Shown in pieces: positions 28,048 to 37,679 of a stretch of 64,000 bases of DNA (position 1 is its first letter; the number at the start of each line of letters is the position of its first letter). The notes below the pieces were generated by a model, which saw only the letters and a list, made by a program, of their open reading frames with translations, was not told the origin of the DNA and ran no database searches. Made by a program: the position numbers and the translations under genes. This DNA comes from Shewanella yunxiaonensis (GTDB lineage Bacteria > Pseudomonadota > Gammaproteobacteria > Enterobacterales > Shewanellaceae): positions 3,222,001 to 3,286,000 of the forward strand of contig NZ_CP073587.1 in NCBI RefSeq assembly GCF_018223345.1, given 5' to 3'.

Positions 28048-30060
28048 TTATCGTCCTTCATTAATTACTATCCGGTTGTCCTCTTGAGGAAGAACGTCGT
28101 CTCCGGTGAGGCGTCCGGACTTCAAATCCGGGTGGGGCTGCCAGCAGTCCTGGGTAGGTTCGACTCCTATGTTCTTCCGCCACTCCCCGTGGTCCCGAAA
28201 CAACTCACCATCGCGAATATCCCGACTGTTAGAACGGTACTTGCGGCGGGTAAAGCCACTGCGGTCAAAAAATTCCAGTAACTGAATCGCCACCTTACGA
28301 CCGAGTCCCACCATGTCCTTAAATTCCGCGGTTTCGAGTGCATCATGGTAACGAAAATGCTCGCGGATGGTATCGGCGATCTCACACAATCGAAAATTGA
28401 GCATGTAACGATCTTTAAGGATGGCGCAGATATAGCCCTGCTGGACCAGTTGAATACACAATGGACGGATATTATCAGCGTCTGCCGCCAGCGCTTCGGC
28501 CATGTCCGTCACCCATACCGGCCCGGATTGCTGGATTAACCAAGGCAGCAACTGTTGCCAGAAGGTCAGTGCCGCCGCCGAGAGTTGCTGTTTGTGCTGC
28601 GGCAAGTGCAGCATAGTGCCACGATTCAGCAACCGCCCCTGTTGCATCAGTTGCTCCATCACTGCCTTGGCCACTGCTTCAGGCAATGAGCAATGGCACA
28701 TACGTAGCAGCCGGCTCAGCCCCACCCCTAATTGATCAGGGGCTTGCTGATGATATTCCGCCAACACTTCGATAAAACGCTCGGCTTCCCGGTCCAGTAA
28801 TGCCGGCGCCACCAACCAATGTGTAATTATTTGCAGTCCTGCTTGCGCTAACAGTTGCTGCAATCCCGGCTCACTCAACTGCCAGCGCCAGATGACTTCG
28901 CTCACCGGTAATGCGGCAGTGGTTGCCAGTTGCTGCAATGCGATAACAGCATCGTCGGCTTGTGCCAACGCCCACAGCAACTCCAATCGTTGCGGCGTGC
29001 GTTTACGGCGATTCGGCACGCTGAGTGCCAGTACCCGACCCGCGCCCAACGTCTGCTTGCCATTGGCATGGCGCAAGATAATCCTGTCGTCTTGGCACAG
29101 CTGCAATGGTTGCGCCAGGACCAGTTCTGCCAATTGCTGGCCTTGGGGACCCGGCTCACCTAATAATGACAAATGTGCCAATGTGTGATCAGCACCATGA
29201 TGACAATGCACACTTTGCCAGTGTCCCACCGGTTGACTGGCAGCGACCACCACTACTGGACGGTCACTGGGCTCCGGCAGCGCGATGCTACTCAGCCAGT
29301 CGCCGCGTTGCGGCGGACGATTATTATCAGTACCGGTGAGATTCAATGCCACGCGGTTACCCGCCGCCACTGACGGTGTCTCCTGCCCTTGTGCATGAAT
29401 GGCGCGGACCCTTAAGCCACCTTTTTGCGCAGAGCTATATAAGGTATCGCCAATCTTCACTTCGCCACTGATCAGGGTCCCAGTGACCACACATCCCGCA
29501 CCTTTCACCGTAAACGAGCGATCCAACGCCATGCGGAATAACTGTTGCGGTGAAGGCTCATCAGCCGAGAGCGTGTAAATATGTTGCCGCAGCGCATCAA
29601 TGCCATCGCCGGATACCGATGACACCGGAAATACGCCTTCTGCCGTAAGTCCGTAAGACTGAAGCAACTGCGCAGTTTCACGGATAACGTCGGCCTGACG
29701 TGCAGCGTCTACCAAATCGGTCTTGGTCAGCACCAAGGTGAGACTTTGTAGTGGCAATAATGCCAGAATGTCCAGATGGTCACGGGTCTGTGGCATCACC
29801 CCGTCATCACAAGCGACAATCAGCAATGCATGACGGGCATGACTGACGCCCACCAGCATATTATTGATAAATTTTTCGTGCCCCGGCACATCGATAAATG
29901 CCAGCCGACTGCCATCCGGTAACGGCAAAAACGCATAGCCGAGATCGATGGTCATGCCGCGGCGTTTCTCTTCCGGCAGACGGTCAGCGTCCATCCCGGT
30001 GAGCGCCTGGATCACCGAGGTTTTGCCATGATCGACATGGCCGGCGGTGACAATAATCAT
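28048..30060 (-). CDS. selB: Selenocysteine-specific elongation factor SelB
   Basis: This 670-residue GTPase delivers Sec-tRNA to UGA codons marked by a SECIS hairpin. The G1 motif [10 protein letters not shown] is at residues 6-15 and is followed by DVPGHEKFI and TKTDL. Winged-helix SECIS-binding domains fill the C-terminal half ([21 protein letters not shown] and beyond). It exceeds E. coli SelB (614) mainly through a C-terminal extension of about 45 residues after RDGELFRD. Residues 627-658 of that extension are read from the antisense strand of selC. The start overlaps the selA stop by four bases. Confidence 0.95.
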   Translation of the reverse strand: MIIVTAGHVDHGKTSVIQALTGMDADRLPEEKRRGMTIDLGYAFLPLPDGSRLAFIDVPGHEKFINNMLVGVSHARHALLIVACDDGVMPQTRDHLDILALLPLQSLTLVLTKTDLVDAARQADVIRETAQLLQSYGLTAEGVFPVSSVSGDGIDALRQHIYTLSADEPSPQQLFRMALDRSFTVKGAGCVVTGTLISGEVKIGDTLYSSAQKGGLRVRAIHAQGQETPSVAAGNRVALNLTGTDNNRPPQRGDWLSSIALPEPSDRPVVVVAASQPVGHWQSVHCHHGADHTLAHLSLLGEPGPQGQQLAELVLAQPLQLCQDDRIILRHANGKQTLGAGRVLALSVPNRRKRTPQRLELLWALAQADDAVIALQQLATTAALPVSEVIWRWQLSEPGLQQLLAQAGLQIITHWLVAPALLDREAERFIEVLAEYHQQAPDQLGVGLSRLLRMCHCSLPEAVAKAVMEQLMQQGRLLNRGTMLHLPQHKQQLSAAALTFWQQLLPWLIQQSGPVWVTDMAEALAADADNIRPLCIQLVQQGYICAILKDRYMLNFRLCEIADTIREHFRYHDALETAEFKDMVGLGRKVAIQLLEFFDRSGFTRRKYRSNSRDIRDGELFRDHGEWRKNIGVEPTQDCWQPHPDLKSGRLTGDDVLPQEDNRIVINEGR
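28088..28182 (+). tRNA. selC: tRNA-Sec (anticodon UCA)
   Basis: This 95-base tRNA gene starts GGAAGAAC and ends GTTCTTCC GCCA, which gives the diagnostic 8-bp acceptor stem with an encoded CCA. The anticodon TCA is at 28122-28124 within a CGGAC/TCCGG-type stem. A long variable arm (about 28133-28153) and the T loop GGTTCGACTCC are present. The sequence is close to E. coli selC. It decodes UGA as selenocysteine together with SelA and SelB. It is antisense to the last codons of the selB frame, so it must have its own plus-strand promoter, which lies at or beyond the selB stop. Confidence 0.97.
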
Positions 30061-31478
30061 AACGCTGCCCCCGAGGCTTGCAGGTCAGCGAGTAACGCAT
30101 CAAAATCATCGGCACCGCGCAGATCCAGCAACAGCTGCTCATTGGCAATCCGGCCAATCACTGGGCGGGTGGCGGTTTTGAAATGCCGCTCCAGCGTCAA
30201 AATAGAGGCACCATTTACGGCACTAAATGCCAGCGCCACCGACGGCAGGAAAGTATCTGGCTGTGAACCACTGCCCACTTGAGTGTTGCAATCGATGATC
30301 TGTAACGAGTAAGCCGGCGCATAAACCTTGGCAAGCGCAGTTTGCAGTCGCTGGGCTTGCAACTGTAACTCGCCCTGAGTGCGCGCGAACTTCTTCATGA
30401 TCGGCAGTTCACGATCCAACGTTTCTGGCTTGAGATAGTGGCGCAAGGTGGCTTCCAGTGCCGCCAGGATCAGTTTGTCACAACGCAGCGCCCGCTTCAG
30501 CGGATGCCGTTGGATATCGTTTATCAATGACTGGCGCCCGACAATCAGCCCTGACTGCGGGCCACCCAATAATTTATCGCCGGAAAAACTCACCAAATCC
30601 ACACCGTCTGCCAGCATCGCCTGCGGGGTGGGTTCCTGTTTCAGTCCGAAACGGCGCATATCCGTCAGCGCACCACTGCCGAGATCTGACAGCAATGGGA
30701 TAGCTCTTTCCCGGCAGAGTTTGCCCAATAACGCTTCATCCACGGCGGCGGTAAAGCCACTGATATGGTAGTTACTGGTATGCACCTTCATAATGGCGCC
30801 AGTATTTTCGGTAATGGCCGCTTCGTAATCGCGCAAATGGGTGCGGTTAGTGGTGCCAACTTCCACCAGCGTACAACCGGCCTGACGCATAATGTCAGGA
30901 ATACGAAACGCGCCGCCAATCTCTACCAGCTCACCGCGGGAAACGATCACCTCTTTACCGGCAGCCACCGCCGATAGCATCAAAAGCACCGCCGCCGCAT
31001 TGTTATTCACCACGCAGCAGGCATCCGCGCCAGTGAGACGATGCATTAGCTCGCTGATGGTATTGTCGCGATGGCCGCGCTTACCGGCTTCCAGCTCAAA
31101 TTCCAGCGGCGTCGGATAACGCATCACCGAGGTTACCGCCTCGATAGCCGCTTCTGACTGTTGTGAACGTCCAAGATTGGTATGCAAAATGGTGCCGGTC
31201 AGATTCCATACCGGTTGCAGGCTATGGCGATGACTCGCCTGCAGTTGATCAGCTAAATACTCGAAAATACTCGTCGCAGAATCGAGCCACTGTGGCAGTT
31301 GCTGACGGCTGGCAATTTCACTACGTGCAGCAGCCAGCATCTGGTTTAACGCGAGTTTGAATTCAGCCTTACCGTAGCGCTGCAACAAGGGTTGTAATGC
31401 ATCCTGGCTGAGCAAAGCGTCCATGGAGGGAAGCGCTCGATAGAGCTTTTCCGGGGTATCAAGTACTTGGGTCATCAT
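30057..31478 (-). CDS. selA: L-seryl-tRNA(Sec) selenium transferase SelA
   Basis: This 473-residue PLP enzyme converts Ser-tRNA(Sec) to Sec-tRNA(Sec) with selenophosphate in the cytoplasm. The PLP lysine is in [12 protein letters not shown]. Other conserved parts are [13 protein letters not shown] (N-terminal tRNA-binding and active-site region) and [10 protein letters not shown]. The length matches E. coli (463). It is first in a selAB operon, with selB starting inside its stop codon. The ribosome site is weak and a second ATG directly follows the first. Confidence 0.96.
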   Translation of the reverse strand: MMTQVLDTPEKLYRALPSMDALLSQDALQPLLQRYGKAEFKLALNQMLAAARSEIASRQQLPQWLDSATSIFEYLADQLQASHRHSLQPVWNLTGTILHTNLGRSQQSEAAIEAVTSVMRYPTPLEFELEAGKRGHRDNTISELMHRLTGADACCVVNNNAAAVLLMLSAVAAGKEVIVSRGELVEIGGAFRIPDIMRQAGCTLVEVGTTNRTHLRDYEAAITENTGAIMKVHTSNYHISGFTAAVDEALLGKLCRERAIPLLSDLGSGALTDMRRFGLKQEPTPQAMLADGVDLVSFSGDKLLGGPQSGLIVGRQSLINDIQRHPLKRALRCDKLILAALEATLRHYLKPETLDRELPIMKKFARTQGELQLQAQRLQTALAKVYAPAYSLQIIDCNTQVGSGSQPDTFLPSVALAFSAVNGASILTLERHFKTATRPVIGRIANEQLLLDLRGADDFDALLADLQASGAAL

Positions 31479-31822
31479 CTGTCACAACTAGCAAAGGATA
31501 AAGGAGAGAGCCAACGGCCCATCCCGGTATATTCCAGGCGATCATGCCTAAGATTCTGACGCCGACAGCAGAGCGTAACGCTACCTCAGTTTGGCATCAC
31601 CACAGTTAGTACACCGTGTAGCGCTATAATGCCACTGTGTTCAGCTCAAACTGCAATGCAGGTAACGCTATCCGGATTATTGATTTCTATATTTCGGCCA
31701 AATTGGACAAAGTGTCGCGGCAGATTTGCCATCTGCCATGATACGGCCGCAGGTCACGCCTTCACCGACATAAAAAAGCAGCGCCACTAAGCGCTGCTTT
31801 TTACTGTTAACCCAGAGCCAAT
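31479..31822. other. Intergenic region upstream of selA
   Basis: These 344 bases contain no gene that I can support. The stretch carries the selA promoter region, with no recognisable regulator box. At its far end is the shared terminator at 31772-31802. Confidence 0.6.
31772..31802 (-). terminator. Rho-independent terminator of the DPP-IV gene (bidirectional form)
   Basis: AAAAAGCAGCGC and GCGCTGCTTTTT form a near-perfect stem around a short loop, with A/T tracts on both sides. It lies about 20 bases beyond the DPP-IV stop and could act in either direction. Confidence 0.88.
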
Positions 31823-34129
31823 TTATTGGGCGGGTTTAAGCAGATATTTCTCGAAGAAGTCGGTCTTCAGCGTCTGTCGATGCAACGTCGTCCCCTCGCC
31901 TTCTTTGAGCGCGTGGGTACGGTTGGGGTACGACATAAACTCAAACTGCTTGTTGTATTTCACCAGTTCGTTGATCAGCTCTTCCGTGCCCTGATAATGC
32001 ACGTTGTCATCACCGGTGCCATGCACCAGCAGTAACTTGCCTGTGAGGTTTTTGGCAAAGGTGATCGGTGAGCTCTGGGTGTAACTATCCGGATCAGTTT
32101 TCGGATTGCCAGAGTAACGCTCCTGATAAATGGAGTCATACAGACGAATATCCGCAACCGGCGCAAATGCCGCGCCGACCTTGAACTTGTCACCATGGCG
32201 GAACAGCAAATTCAGGGTCGAGCTGCCTCCACCTGAATGGCCCCAGACACCCACGCGTGCGCTATCTACCTGGGGCCAGCGTTTGGCGATGGCATCCAAC
32301 GCATCTACCTGATCCCGTACCGTAATGATGCCGATTTTCTTATAGATAGATTTACGCCATTCGCGACCTTTGGGGGCGCGGGTACCGCGGTTATCGACTG
32401 ACACCATGATAAAACCATGCTGTGCCATCATGCTGGACCACAGATAGTTATCGCCGCTCCAGACATCCTGCACGGTTGAACCCCAGGGTTCGCCGTAGAC
32501 GTAAAAAATAATCGGGTACTTTTTGGATTTATCCATATGCGGCGGAAACATCACCCACCCATCCAGCGCTACACCGTCACGCGCCTTCACCTGGAAAAAC
32601 TGATGCTGCGGCAGATCCAGTTTGGCCAGTTTGGCTTTCAGTTCGGCGTTATCAGTCAGCGCTTTAATGGTGTTATGGCCGTCGACTTTGATGATTTCGC
32701 TGGAAGGCGGCACATCAAAGCGGCTATAAGTGTGCATTGCCAGACTGCCATCTTTGGAGATGTAGTAACGGTTATTGCCACTGAAATTTTCCGGGGTTAT
32801 GCGAGTAACCTTACCGCTGCCATCAAGACTGGCCTTAAACAGATAGCGTGCCTCCGGATGGTTCGGTGAGGCAGTAAAATAAAGGCTGTTGGTAGCTTCA
32901 TTCAGTGTCAGCAGGTCGACTACATCGTAGTCCCCTGGTGTCAGGTCCACCACACTTTTGCCATCACGGGAAACCCGGTACAGATGACGCCAACCGTCGC
33001 GTTCACTGTGCCAGATAAAATGACGGCCATCTTTTTCCCACTCGGCCGGATAGTACCACTCCAGGAACGCATCATCATGCTCGGTCATGATGGTGGTCAG
33101 CTGTTGTTTCTGCCAATCGAACAAACGCAAAACGTTGGTATTCTGCGGCCGATTCACATCCTGGATCAGCACTGCTTCACTGGTCCCCGCCCAACTGATA
33201 CGTGGCACGTAACGGTCACGATTGTCACCAGGTAATGGTGCCCAGCGGGTTTTTCCGTCTTGCACATTCACCACCCCGATGCGCACGGCAGAATTCTGTT
33301 CACCGGCTTTCGGATAGGGGAACTGGGTGATGGTTGGATACAGCCCCGCGGTGTTATTGATCATGGTGAATAACTTCACACCACTGCTATCAAGCTGCCA
33401 ATAGGCGATATTCTGACTGTCGGGGCTCCAAAGAAAACCATCCTTGATGGTGAATTCCTCTTCATAGACCCAGTCAAAATGGCCATTGATTAAGGTATCG
33501 CTACCATCATGAGTGAGCTGTGTTACTTTGCTGCTGCCCAGCGATTCCAGGTAGATATTGTTATCCTGAACATAGGCGACACGTTTACTGTCAGGCGAGA
33601 ACTTGGCAAACATCAGCTTCTTGGCGGCAGGTTGTGCGCCCCCGAGCTGGTACAGTTTGTTGCTCTTGAGATTCAGCACCCAGAAATCGCCGCGAGTGCG
33701 GCTGCGCCACACCTTCTGCCCATTAGTGAAAACTAACAACCATTGGCCATCATCTGACCATTGGTAATCTTCAATGGTAAGCGCTTCTTTGGCACCTTGG
33801 GGGGTTAACTGCTCCAGCGACACCAGCACTTGGCGACCGCTGCCATCAGCTTTATAAAACACAATGTCACTGCCTTTGACACCATGTTCCTCTTCACCTG
33901 CTTTTGGCTTGGTTTCGGCTTGTTTGTCACGCGGTTCCAGCACGGTATAACCGCTGCCGTCATCCAGCCAGCGGAAATAAGGCGCACGTTGCGGTTCGAA
34001 TTCCTTGTCCTGGTAAATACGTTTGAGGGTGAGTTTAGCGCTGGTATCCTCCGGCGCTACCGAAGAGGCACAGCCACACAGACTCAATAGCATAGGCGCC
34101 ACACATAGTAGAGATTTATAGATATTCAT
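31823..34129 (-). CDS. Dipeptidyl peptidase IV-type serine peptidase (S9B), lipoprotein
   Basis: This 768-residue envelope peptidase releases N-terminal X-Pro dipeptides. A lipoprotein signal ends in LSLCGC (cysteine near residue 20). A beta-propeller domain (DPPIV_N) contains the WVYEEEF double-glutamate element that anchors the substrate N terminus. The alpha/beta-hydrolase end has the nucleophile in WGHSGGGSS (about Ser632), the aspartate in GTGDDNV (about 707) and the histidine in NRTHAL (about 739). The usual DPP-IV nucleophile motif is GWSYGG, so GHSGGG is a variant. It is monocistronic and followed by a strong terminator. Confidence 0.92.
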   Translation of the reverse strand: MNIYKSLLCVAPMLLSLCGCASSVAPEDTSAKLTLKRIYQDKEFEPQRAPYFRWLDDGSGYTVLEPRDKQAETKPKAGEEEHGVKGSDIVFYKADGSGRQVLVSLEQLTPQGAKEALTIEDYQWSDDGQWLLVFTNGQKVWRSRTRGDFWVLNLKSNKLYQLGGAQPAAKKLMFAKFSPDSKRVAYVQDNNIYLESLGSSKVTQLTHDGSDTLINGHFDWVYEEEFTIKDGFLWSPDSQNIAYWQLDSSGVKLFTMINNTAGLYPTITQFPYPKAGEQNSAVRIGVVNVQDGKTRWAPLPGDNRDRYVPRISWAGTSEAVLIQDVNRPQNTNVLRLFDWQKQQLTTIMTEHDDAFLEWYYPAEWEKDGRHFIWHSERDGWRHLYRVSRDGKSVVDLTPGDYDVVDLLTLNEATNSLYFTASPNHPEARYLFKASLDGSGKVTRITPENFSGNNRYYISKDGSLAMHTYSRFDVPPSSEIIKVDGHNTIKALTDNAELKAKLAKLDLPQHQFFQVKARDGVALDGWVMFPPHMDKSKKYPIIFYVYGEPWGSTVQDVWSGDNYLWSSMMAQHGFIMVSVDNRGTRAPKGREWRKSIYKKIGIITVRDQVDALDAIAKRWPQVDSARVGVWGHSGGGSSTLNLLFRHGDKFKVGAAFAPVADIRLYDSIYQERYSGNPKTDPDSYTQSSPITFAKNLTGKLLLVHGTGDDNVHYQGTEELINELVKYNKQFEFMSYPNRTHALKEGEGTTLHRQTLKTDFFEKYLLKPAQ

Positions 34130-34253
34130 CGGATTTATTATTGAATTTATTATTGAAACAACAAGCTATTCATTAACACAAAGCCGATATTGTATACAGC
34201 CTCTGGTGCCTGAAACTTCGTTAGCAGATGTGTACCGTCCCTGGTGCACACGC

Positions 34254-35759
34254 TTAATGACTGCGAAAGAATGGGGGTTTGGCGAACCAGATAATCACCA
34301 TCAGCCCAGCAAACATCCAGCCGAGCAAGGTGAAATAGTCGATGGTGGACATCATTATCGCCTGTTGCTGTAGCAACTGTTCAATCTGCGCCAGATTACT
34401 TTGGGTAACGCCGCCCATCTGTTGCAAATAATGTTGTGCCTTGTCGTTCAACAGACTGATGTTTTCGCTCAGTTGCGCCCGGTGGAAAATCTCTCGGCGA
34501 TCCCACAGCCAGATACTCAGCGAAGAGGCAAAGCTGCCCCCCAGCACCCGCAGAAAGGTAGCGAGTCCGGAACCATCGGCAATCTCGTGGTGTTCCAGAT
34601 TTGACAGCAAAATAGTGGTCAGCGGCATAAAGAACAGCACCACCCCGATGCCCATAAACAGCTGTACCAAGGCTACCGAAGCAAAGTCTACTTGCAGATT
34701 GAACCCGGCACGCATGAAACACGATGCGCCGATCACGATAAACGAGCCGGTCACCAGCAATCGCAGATCAAACTTGTGGGCATATTTACCGATAAGCGGC
34801 GAAGTCAGCAGCGGAATAATACCCATCGGCGCCGCCGCCAGCCCCGCCCAGATCGCGGTATAGCCCATGTTGATCTGTAACCACTGCGGCAAAATCAGCG
34901 CGATGGCAAAAAACGCTGCGTAACCAAACACTAACGCTATGGTACCAGTGGTAAAGTTGCGATCGCGGAACAGCGACAGATTGACGATCGGATGATCACT
35001 GGTGAGTTCCCAAATCACAAATGCCACCAGCGATACCAGCGATATCAGCCCCAAGGACACGATAAAGCTGGATGAAAACCAGTCGAGATCGTTGCCTTTA
35101 TCCAGCATGATCTGCAACGCGCCCACCCCGATCACCAGCAGCGACAACCCGCCAAAGTCGATGGGATTACGCACTGTGTCTTCCGGGCGTTCCCGCAGCT
35201 GTAAAAACACCACCAGGGCGGCAAAGATGCCGATAGGCACGTTGATGTAAAAGATCCAGCGCCAGGAGTAATTGTCAGTGATCCAGCCGCCAGTGATCGG
35301 CCCGACAATCGGGGCCACCACCGTGACCATCCCAATCAAAGCCAATGCCAACCCCCGTTTGTCGCGCGGGAATATCGCCATCATCAAAGTTTGCGACATC
35401 GGAAACAGTGGCCCGGAGAAGAAACCCTGCAATGCCCGGAACAGGATCAATTCATTCATCGAATGCGCCATACCACAAAGAAAAGAGGTGATGGCAAACA
35501 TGATCACAGAACCTAGGAACAGCTTGGTTTCGCCAATGGTACGCGACACCCAGCCGGTCAGCGGCAACGCAATCGCATTACACACCGCAAAGGAAGTGAT
35601 CACCCAGGTACTTTGGTCGGAGGACACCCCAAGGTTACCGGCAATTGTCGGCAACGCCACGTTGGCAATGGTGGTATCCAGCACCTGCATGAAGGTCGCC
35701 AGCGACAACCCGAGTGTCGCCAGCGCCAGATTCTGCGGCCGGAACTGATAGTTATTCAT
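34254..35759 (-). CDS. emrB: EmrB-type MFS multidrug exporter (DHA2 family)
   Basis: This 501-residue, 14-helix drug:H+ antiporter has the DHA2 motif LDTTIANVALPTIAG near the N terminus, the loop GWVSRTIGETKLF and motif C-type GPITGGWITDNYSWRWIFYINVP. With the EmrA-like adaptor and an outer-membrane channel it would pump hydrophobic compounds or uncouplers out of the cell. It is the last gene of marR-emrA-emrB, three bases after emrA. No TolC-like gene is nearby, so a shared TolC is assumed. Confidence 0.93.
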   Translation of the reverse strand: MNNYQFRPQNLALATLGLSLATFMQVLDTTIANVALPTIAGNLGVSSDQSTWVITSFAVCNAIALPLTGWVSRTIGETKLFLGSVIMFAITSFLCGMAHSMNELILFRALQGFFSGPLFPMSQTLMMAIFPRDKRGLALALIGMVTVVAPIVGPITGGWITDNYSWRWIFYINVPIGIFAALVVFLQLRERPEDTVRNPIDFGGLSLLVIGVGALQIMLDKGNDLDWFSSSFIVSLGLISLVSLVAFVIWELTSDHPIVNLSLFRDRNFTTGTIALVFGYAAFFAIALILPQWLQINMGYTAIWAGLAAAPMGIIPLLTSPLIGKYAHKFDLRLLVTGSFIVIGASCFMRAGFNLQVDFASVALVQLFMGIGVVLFFMPLTTILLSNLEHHEIADGSGLATFLRVLGGSFASSLSIWLWDRREIFHRAQLSENISLLNDKAQHYLQQMGGVTQSNLAQIEQLLQQQAIMMSTIDYFTLLGWMFAGLMVIIWFAKPPFFRSH

Positions 35760-35762
35760 CCG

Positions 35763-36980
35763 TTAGTTGCCTTTGGTCTCAGCGACGACTGCACTATCCG
35801 TGGTGATACCATTTTCCTTAAGGATCTGCTTCACCAGCTGGTGTGCCTGCTGTAACTGATCGTCATAGATATCAGTGCTAAACCGGGGTTTGCTGACTGG
35901 GGTTTGTGCCAGCAACGGCCCATTTTCATCTTGCAGATGTACCGTGACCATGGTTGACAACCCAATCCTCAGCGGGTGTTGTTTTAGCTGCTGCGCATCA
36001 TCTAGCACTACTCGCACCGGCAACCGCCGTACGATTTTGATCCAGTTACCTGTGGCGTTTTGTTCTGGCAGCAACGCAAACGCACTGCCGGTGCCGATCC
36101 CCAAACTGGCGATATGCCCTTTAAAATGCACATTATCACCATACAGATCGGCCACGATATCCACTGGCTGACCGATCCGCATTGCCGCCATCTGACTTTC
36201 TTTGAAGTTAGCGTCAACCCACACCTGTTCCAGCGGCACCACCACCATCAAAGCGGTACCGACCGACAGTTGTTGCCCGACTTGGACCGCACGTTTAGCG
36301 ATGTAACCGGACTCCGGGGCTTTGATTTTGGTGTATTGCAGATTGAGATAGGCGTTTTGTAGCTGTGCAATGGCGCTCTTGATGGCCGGATGATTGGCAA
36401 TAGTGACGCCTTCAGTCAATGCCAGTTTTGCATTAAGTGACTGTTTTACTGCATTTAACTGATTCTCGGCTGCTTTCAGACTGTCCCGATAATGGGTCAC
36501 TTCCTCTTCGGAGATCAGATTCCGTTTTGCCAGTTTTACCCGCCGTTGATAATCCGCCAGCGCTTGCTGATAAGTGACTTGCTGCACCTGCACCTGCGCT
36601 TGATAGTTGTCGACATCGTTATACAGACCGCGGGTCTGGCGCACCACATTGGCCAGATTCGCTTCGGCACTATCCAGCGCAATTCTGGCGTCACTCGGGT
36701 CAAGAGTCACCAGGGTCTGGCCTTTCTCGACATAATCGCCTTCATCGGCAAACACCTGAGTCACACTGCCGGCAATCTTCGGCGCAATTGAGATCAGATT
36801 GCCCTGTACATAGGCATCATCAGTCTCTTCATAAAAACGGCCATATTCCTCTTGATAAACGTAAGCGCCCAAACCTGCCCCCATGATCACCAACAGCAAT
36901 CCCAGCAGATATTTTTTACGTTTGCTGGGTTTTGCTGACGATACTGCGGCCGACTGTTTTTCTGTTGTTTGCTCAACCAT
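35763..36980 (-). CDS. emrA: EmrA-type membrane-fusion (HlyD family) efflux adaptor
   Basis: This 405-residue adaptor has one N-terminal transmembrane helix (about residues 24-42). The biotinyl-lipoyl-like halves are DDAYVQGNLISIAPKIAGSV and RIGQPVDIVADLYG. Between them lies a long coiled coil (about residues 100-210). It spans the periplasm between the EmrB pump and an outer-membrane channel. It follows the marR gene by 33 bases and precedes emrB by three. Confidence 0.93.
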   Translation of the reverse strand: MVEQTTEKQSAAVSSAKPSKRKKYLLGLLLVIMGAGLGAYVYQEEYGRFYEETDDAYVQGNLISIAPKIAGSVTQVFADEGDYVEKGQTLVTLDPSDARIALDSAEANLANVVRQTRGLYNDVDNYQAQVQVQQVTYQQALADYQRRVKLAKRNLISEEEVTHYRDSLKAAENQLNAVKQSLNAKLALTEGVTIANHPAIKSAIAQLQNAYLNLQYTKIKAPESGYIAKRAVQVGQQLSVGTALMVVVPLEQVWVDANFKESQMAAMRIGQPVDIVADLYGDNVHFKGHIASLGIGTGSAFALLPEQNATGNWIKIVRRLPVRVVLDDAQQLKQHPLRIGLSTMVTVHLQDENGPLLAQTPVSKPRFSTDIYDDQLQQAHQLVKQILKENGITTDSAVVAETKGN

Positions 36981-37013
36981 AAAAGTCTCGTTCGATATTC
37001 AGATAAAAAGGAG

Positions 37014-37481
37014 TTATTCCGGTTGCTGCTCCAGCACGCCACCGGCAGATAAAAGTTTGCGCAGCAGCGACTCTAGCTGTGCGATGTCCTGGTCATCCAA
37101 TCCCAGGGTGAATTCATTCAATACTTGTGCAATCAATTCCGGTAGTTGTCGACACAAAGCCTGGCCGCTTTCAGTGAGTTGCAAGGCTATCTTGCGCCGG
37201 TCGTTATCATCTCGAACCCGCTGCAATAGCTGTTTCTGTTCCAGCCGATCTAACATGCGAGTGGTGGCACCCGCGTCGATGGATAACCGCTGACTGAGCA
37301 CGCTGCAACTCTCAACATGATCACGGTGGACCAGCATCAATACCTTGAATTGTTGTGCCGTGATATCCAGCGGCAGCAGATGCCTTGTCAGTACCCGATC
37401 TTTATGTTGGTTCACTAAGTGCAACAGGTGCCCCAGTGAAAACGGATTTTGTTCAATTTTGCTTGCGGTAAAATATGCCAT
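37014..37481 (-). CDS. MarR-family transcriptional repressor of the emrAB operon
   Basis: This 155-residue protein is a winged-helix MarR dimer by pattern: DITAQQFKVLMLV, LSIDAGATTRMLDRLEQK (recognition helix) and the wing VRDDNDRRKIALQLTESG. MarR proteins repress efflux genes until a phenolic or drug ligand binds. A perfect 12-bp palindrome sits eight bases before the start codon, so it probably represses itself and emrAB. Confidence 0.92.
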   Translation of the reverse strand: MAYFTASKIEQNPFSLGHLLHLVNQHKDRVLTRHLLPLDITAQQFKVLMLVHRDHVESCSVLSQRLSIDAGATTRMLDRLEQKQLLQRVRDDNDRRKIALQLTESGQALCRQLPELIAQVLNEFTLGLDDQDIAQLESLLRKLLSAGGVLEQQPE

Positions 37482-37489
37482 GTCAATAT

Positions 37490-37501
37490 TTGCCTAGGCA
37501 A
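37490..37501. promoter_or_regulatory. MarR operator palindrome
   Basis: TTGCCTAGGCAA is a perfect 12-bp palindrome immediately upstream of marR and flanked by A/T tracts, the size and form of a MarR-dimer site. Binding there would block both the promoter and the ribosome site of the operon. Confidence 0.75.
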
Positions 37502-37679
37502 TTAAATAAAAATGAATATACGCCGCGGCGATACATGATGCAACCGCCATAACTCTGCATCGGCCATATGACCAGGAATAATCGCTAGGTTATCGATGAA
37601 TGCGCAGCGGTAACCGTGGCATTTGGCAAGGATTTGCGTTAGCTTATGCGGCTTTCTTTGCCGCGCTAATGGTGCATTC

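Noticed and set aside
31571..31650. Possible sigma-54 promoter for selA
   Set aside because: A GGCAT..GC pattern is present but the GG-GC spacing is not ten bases.
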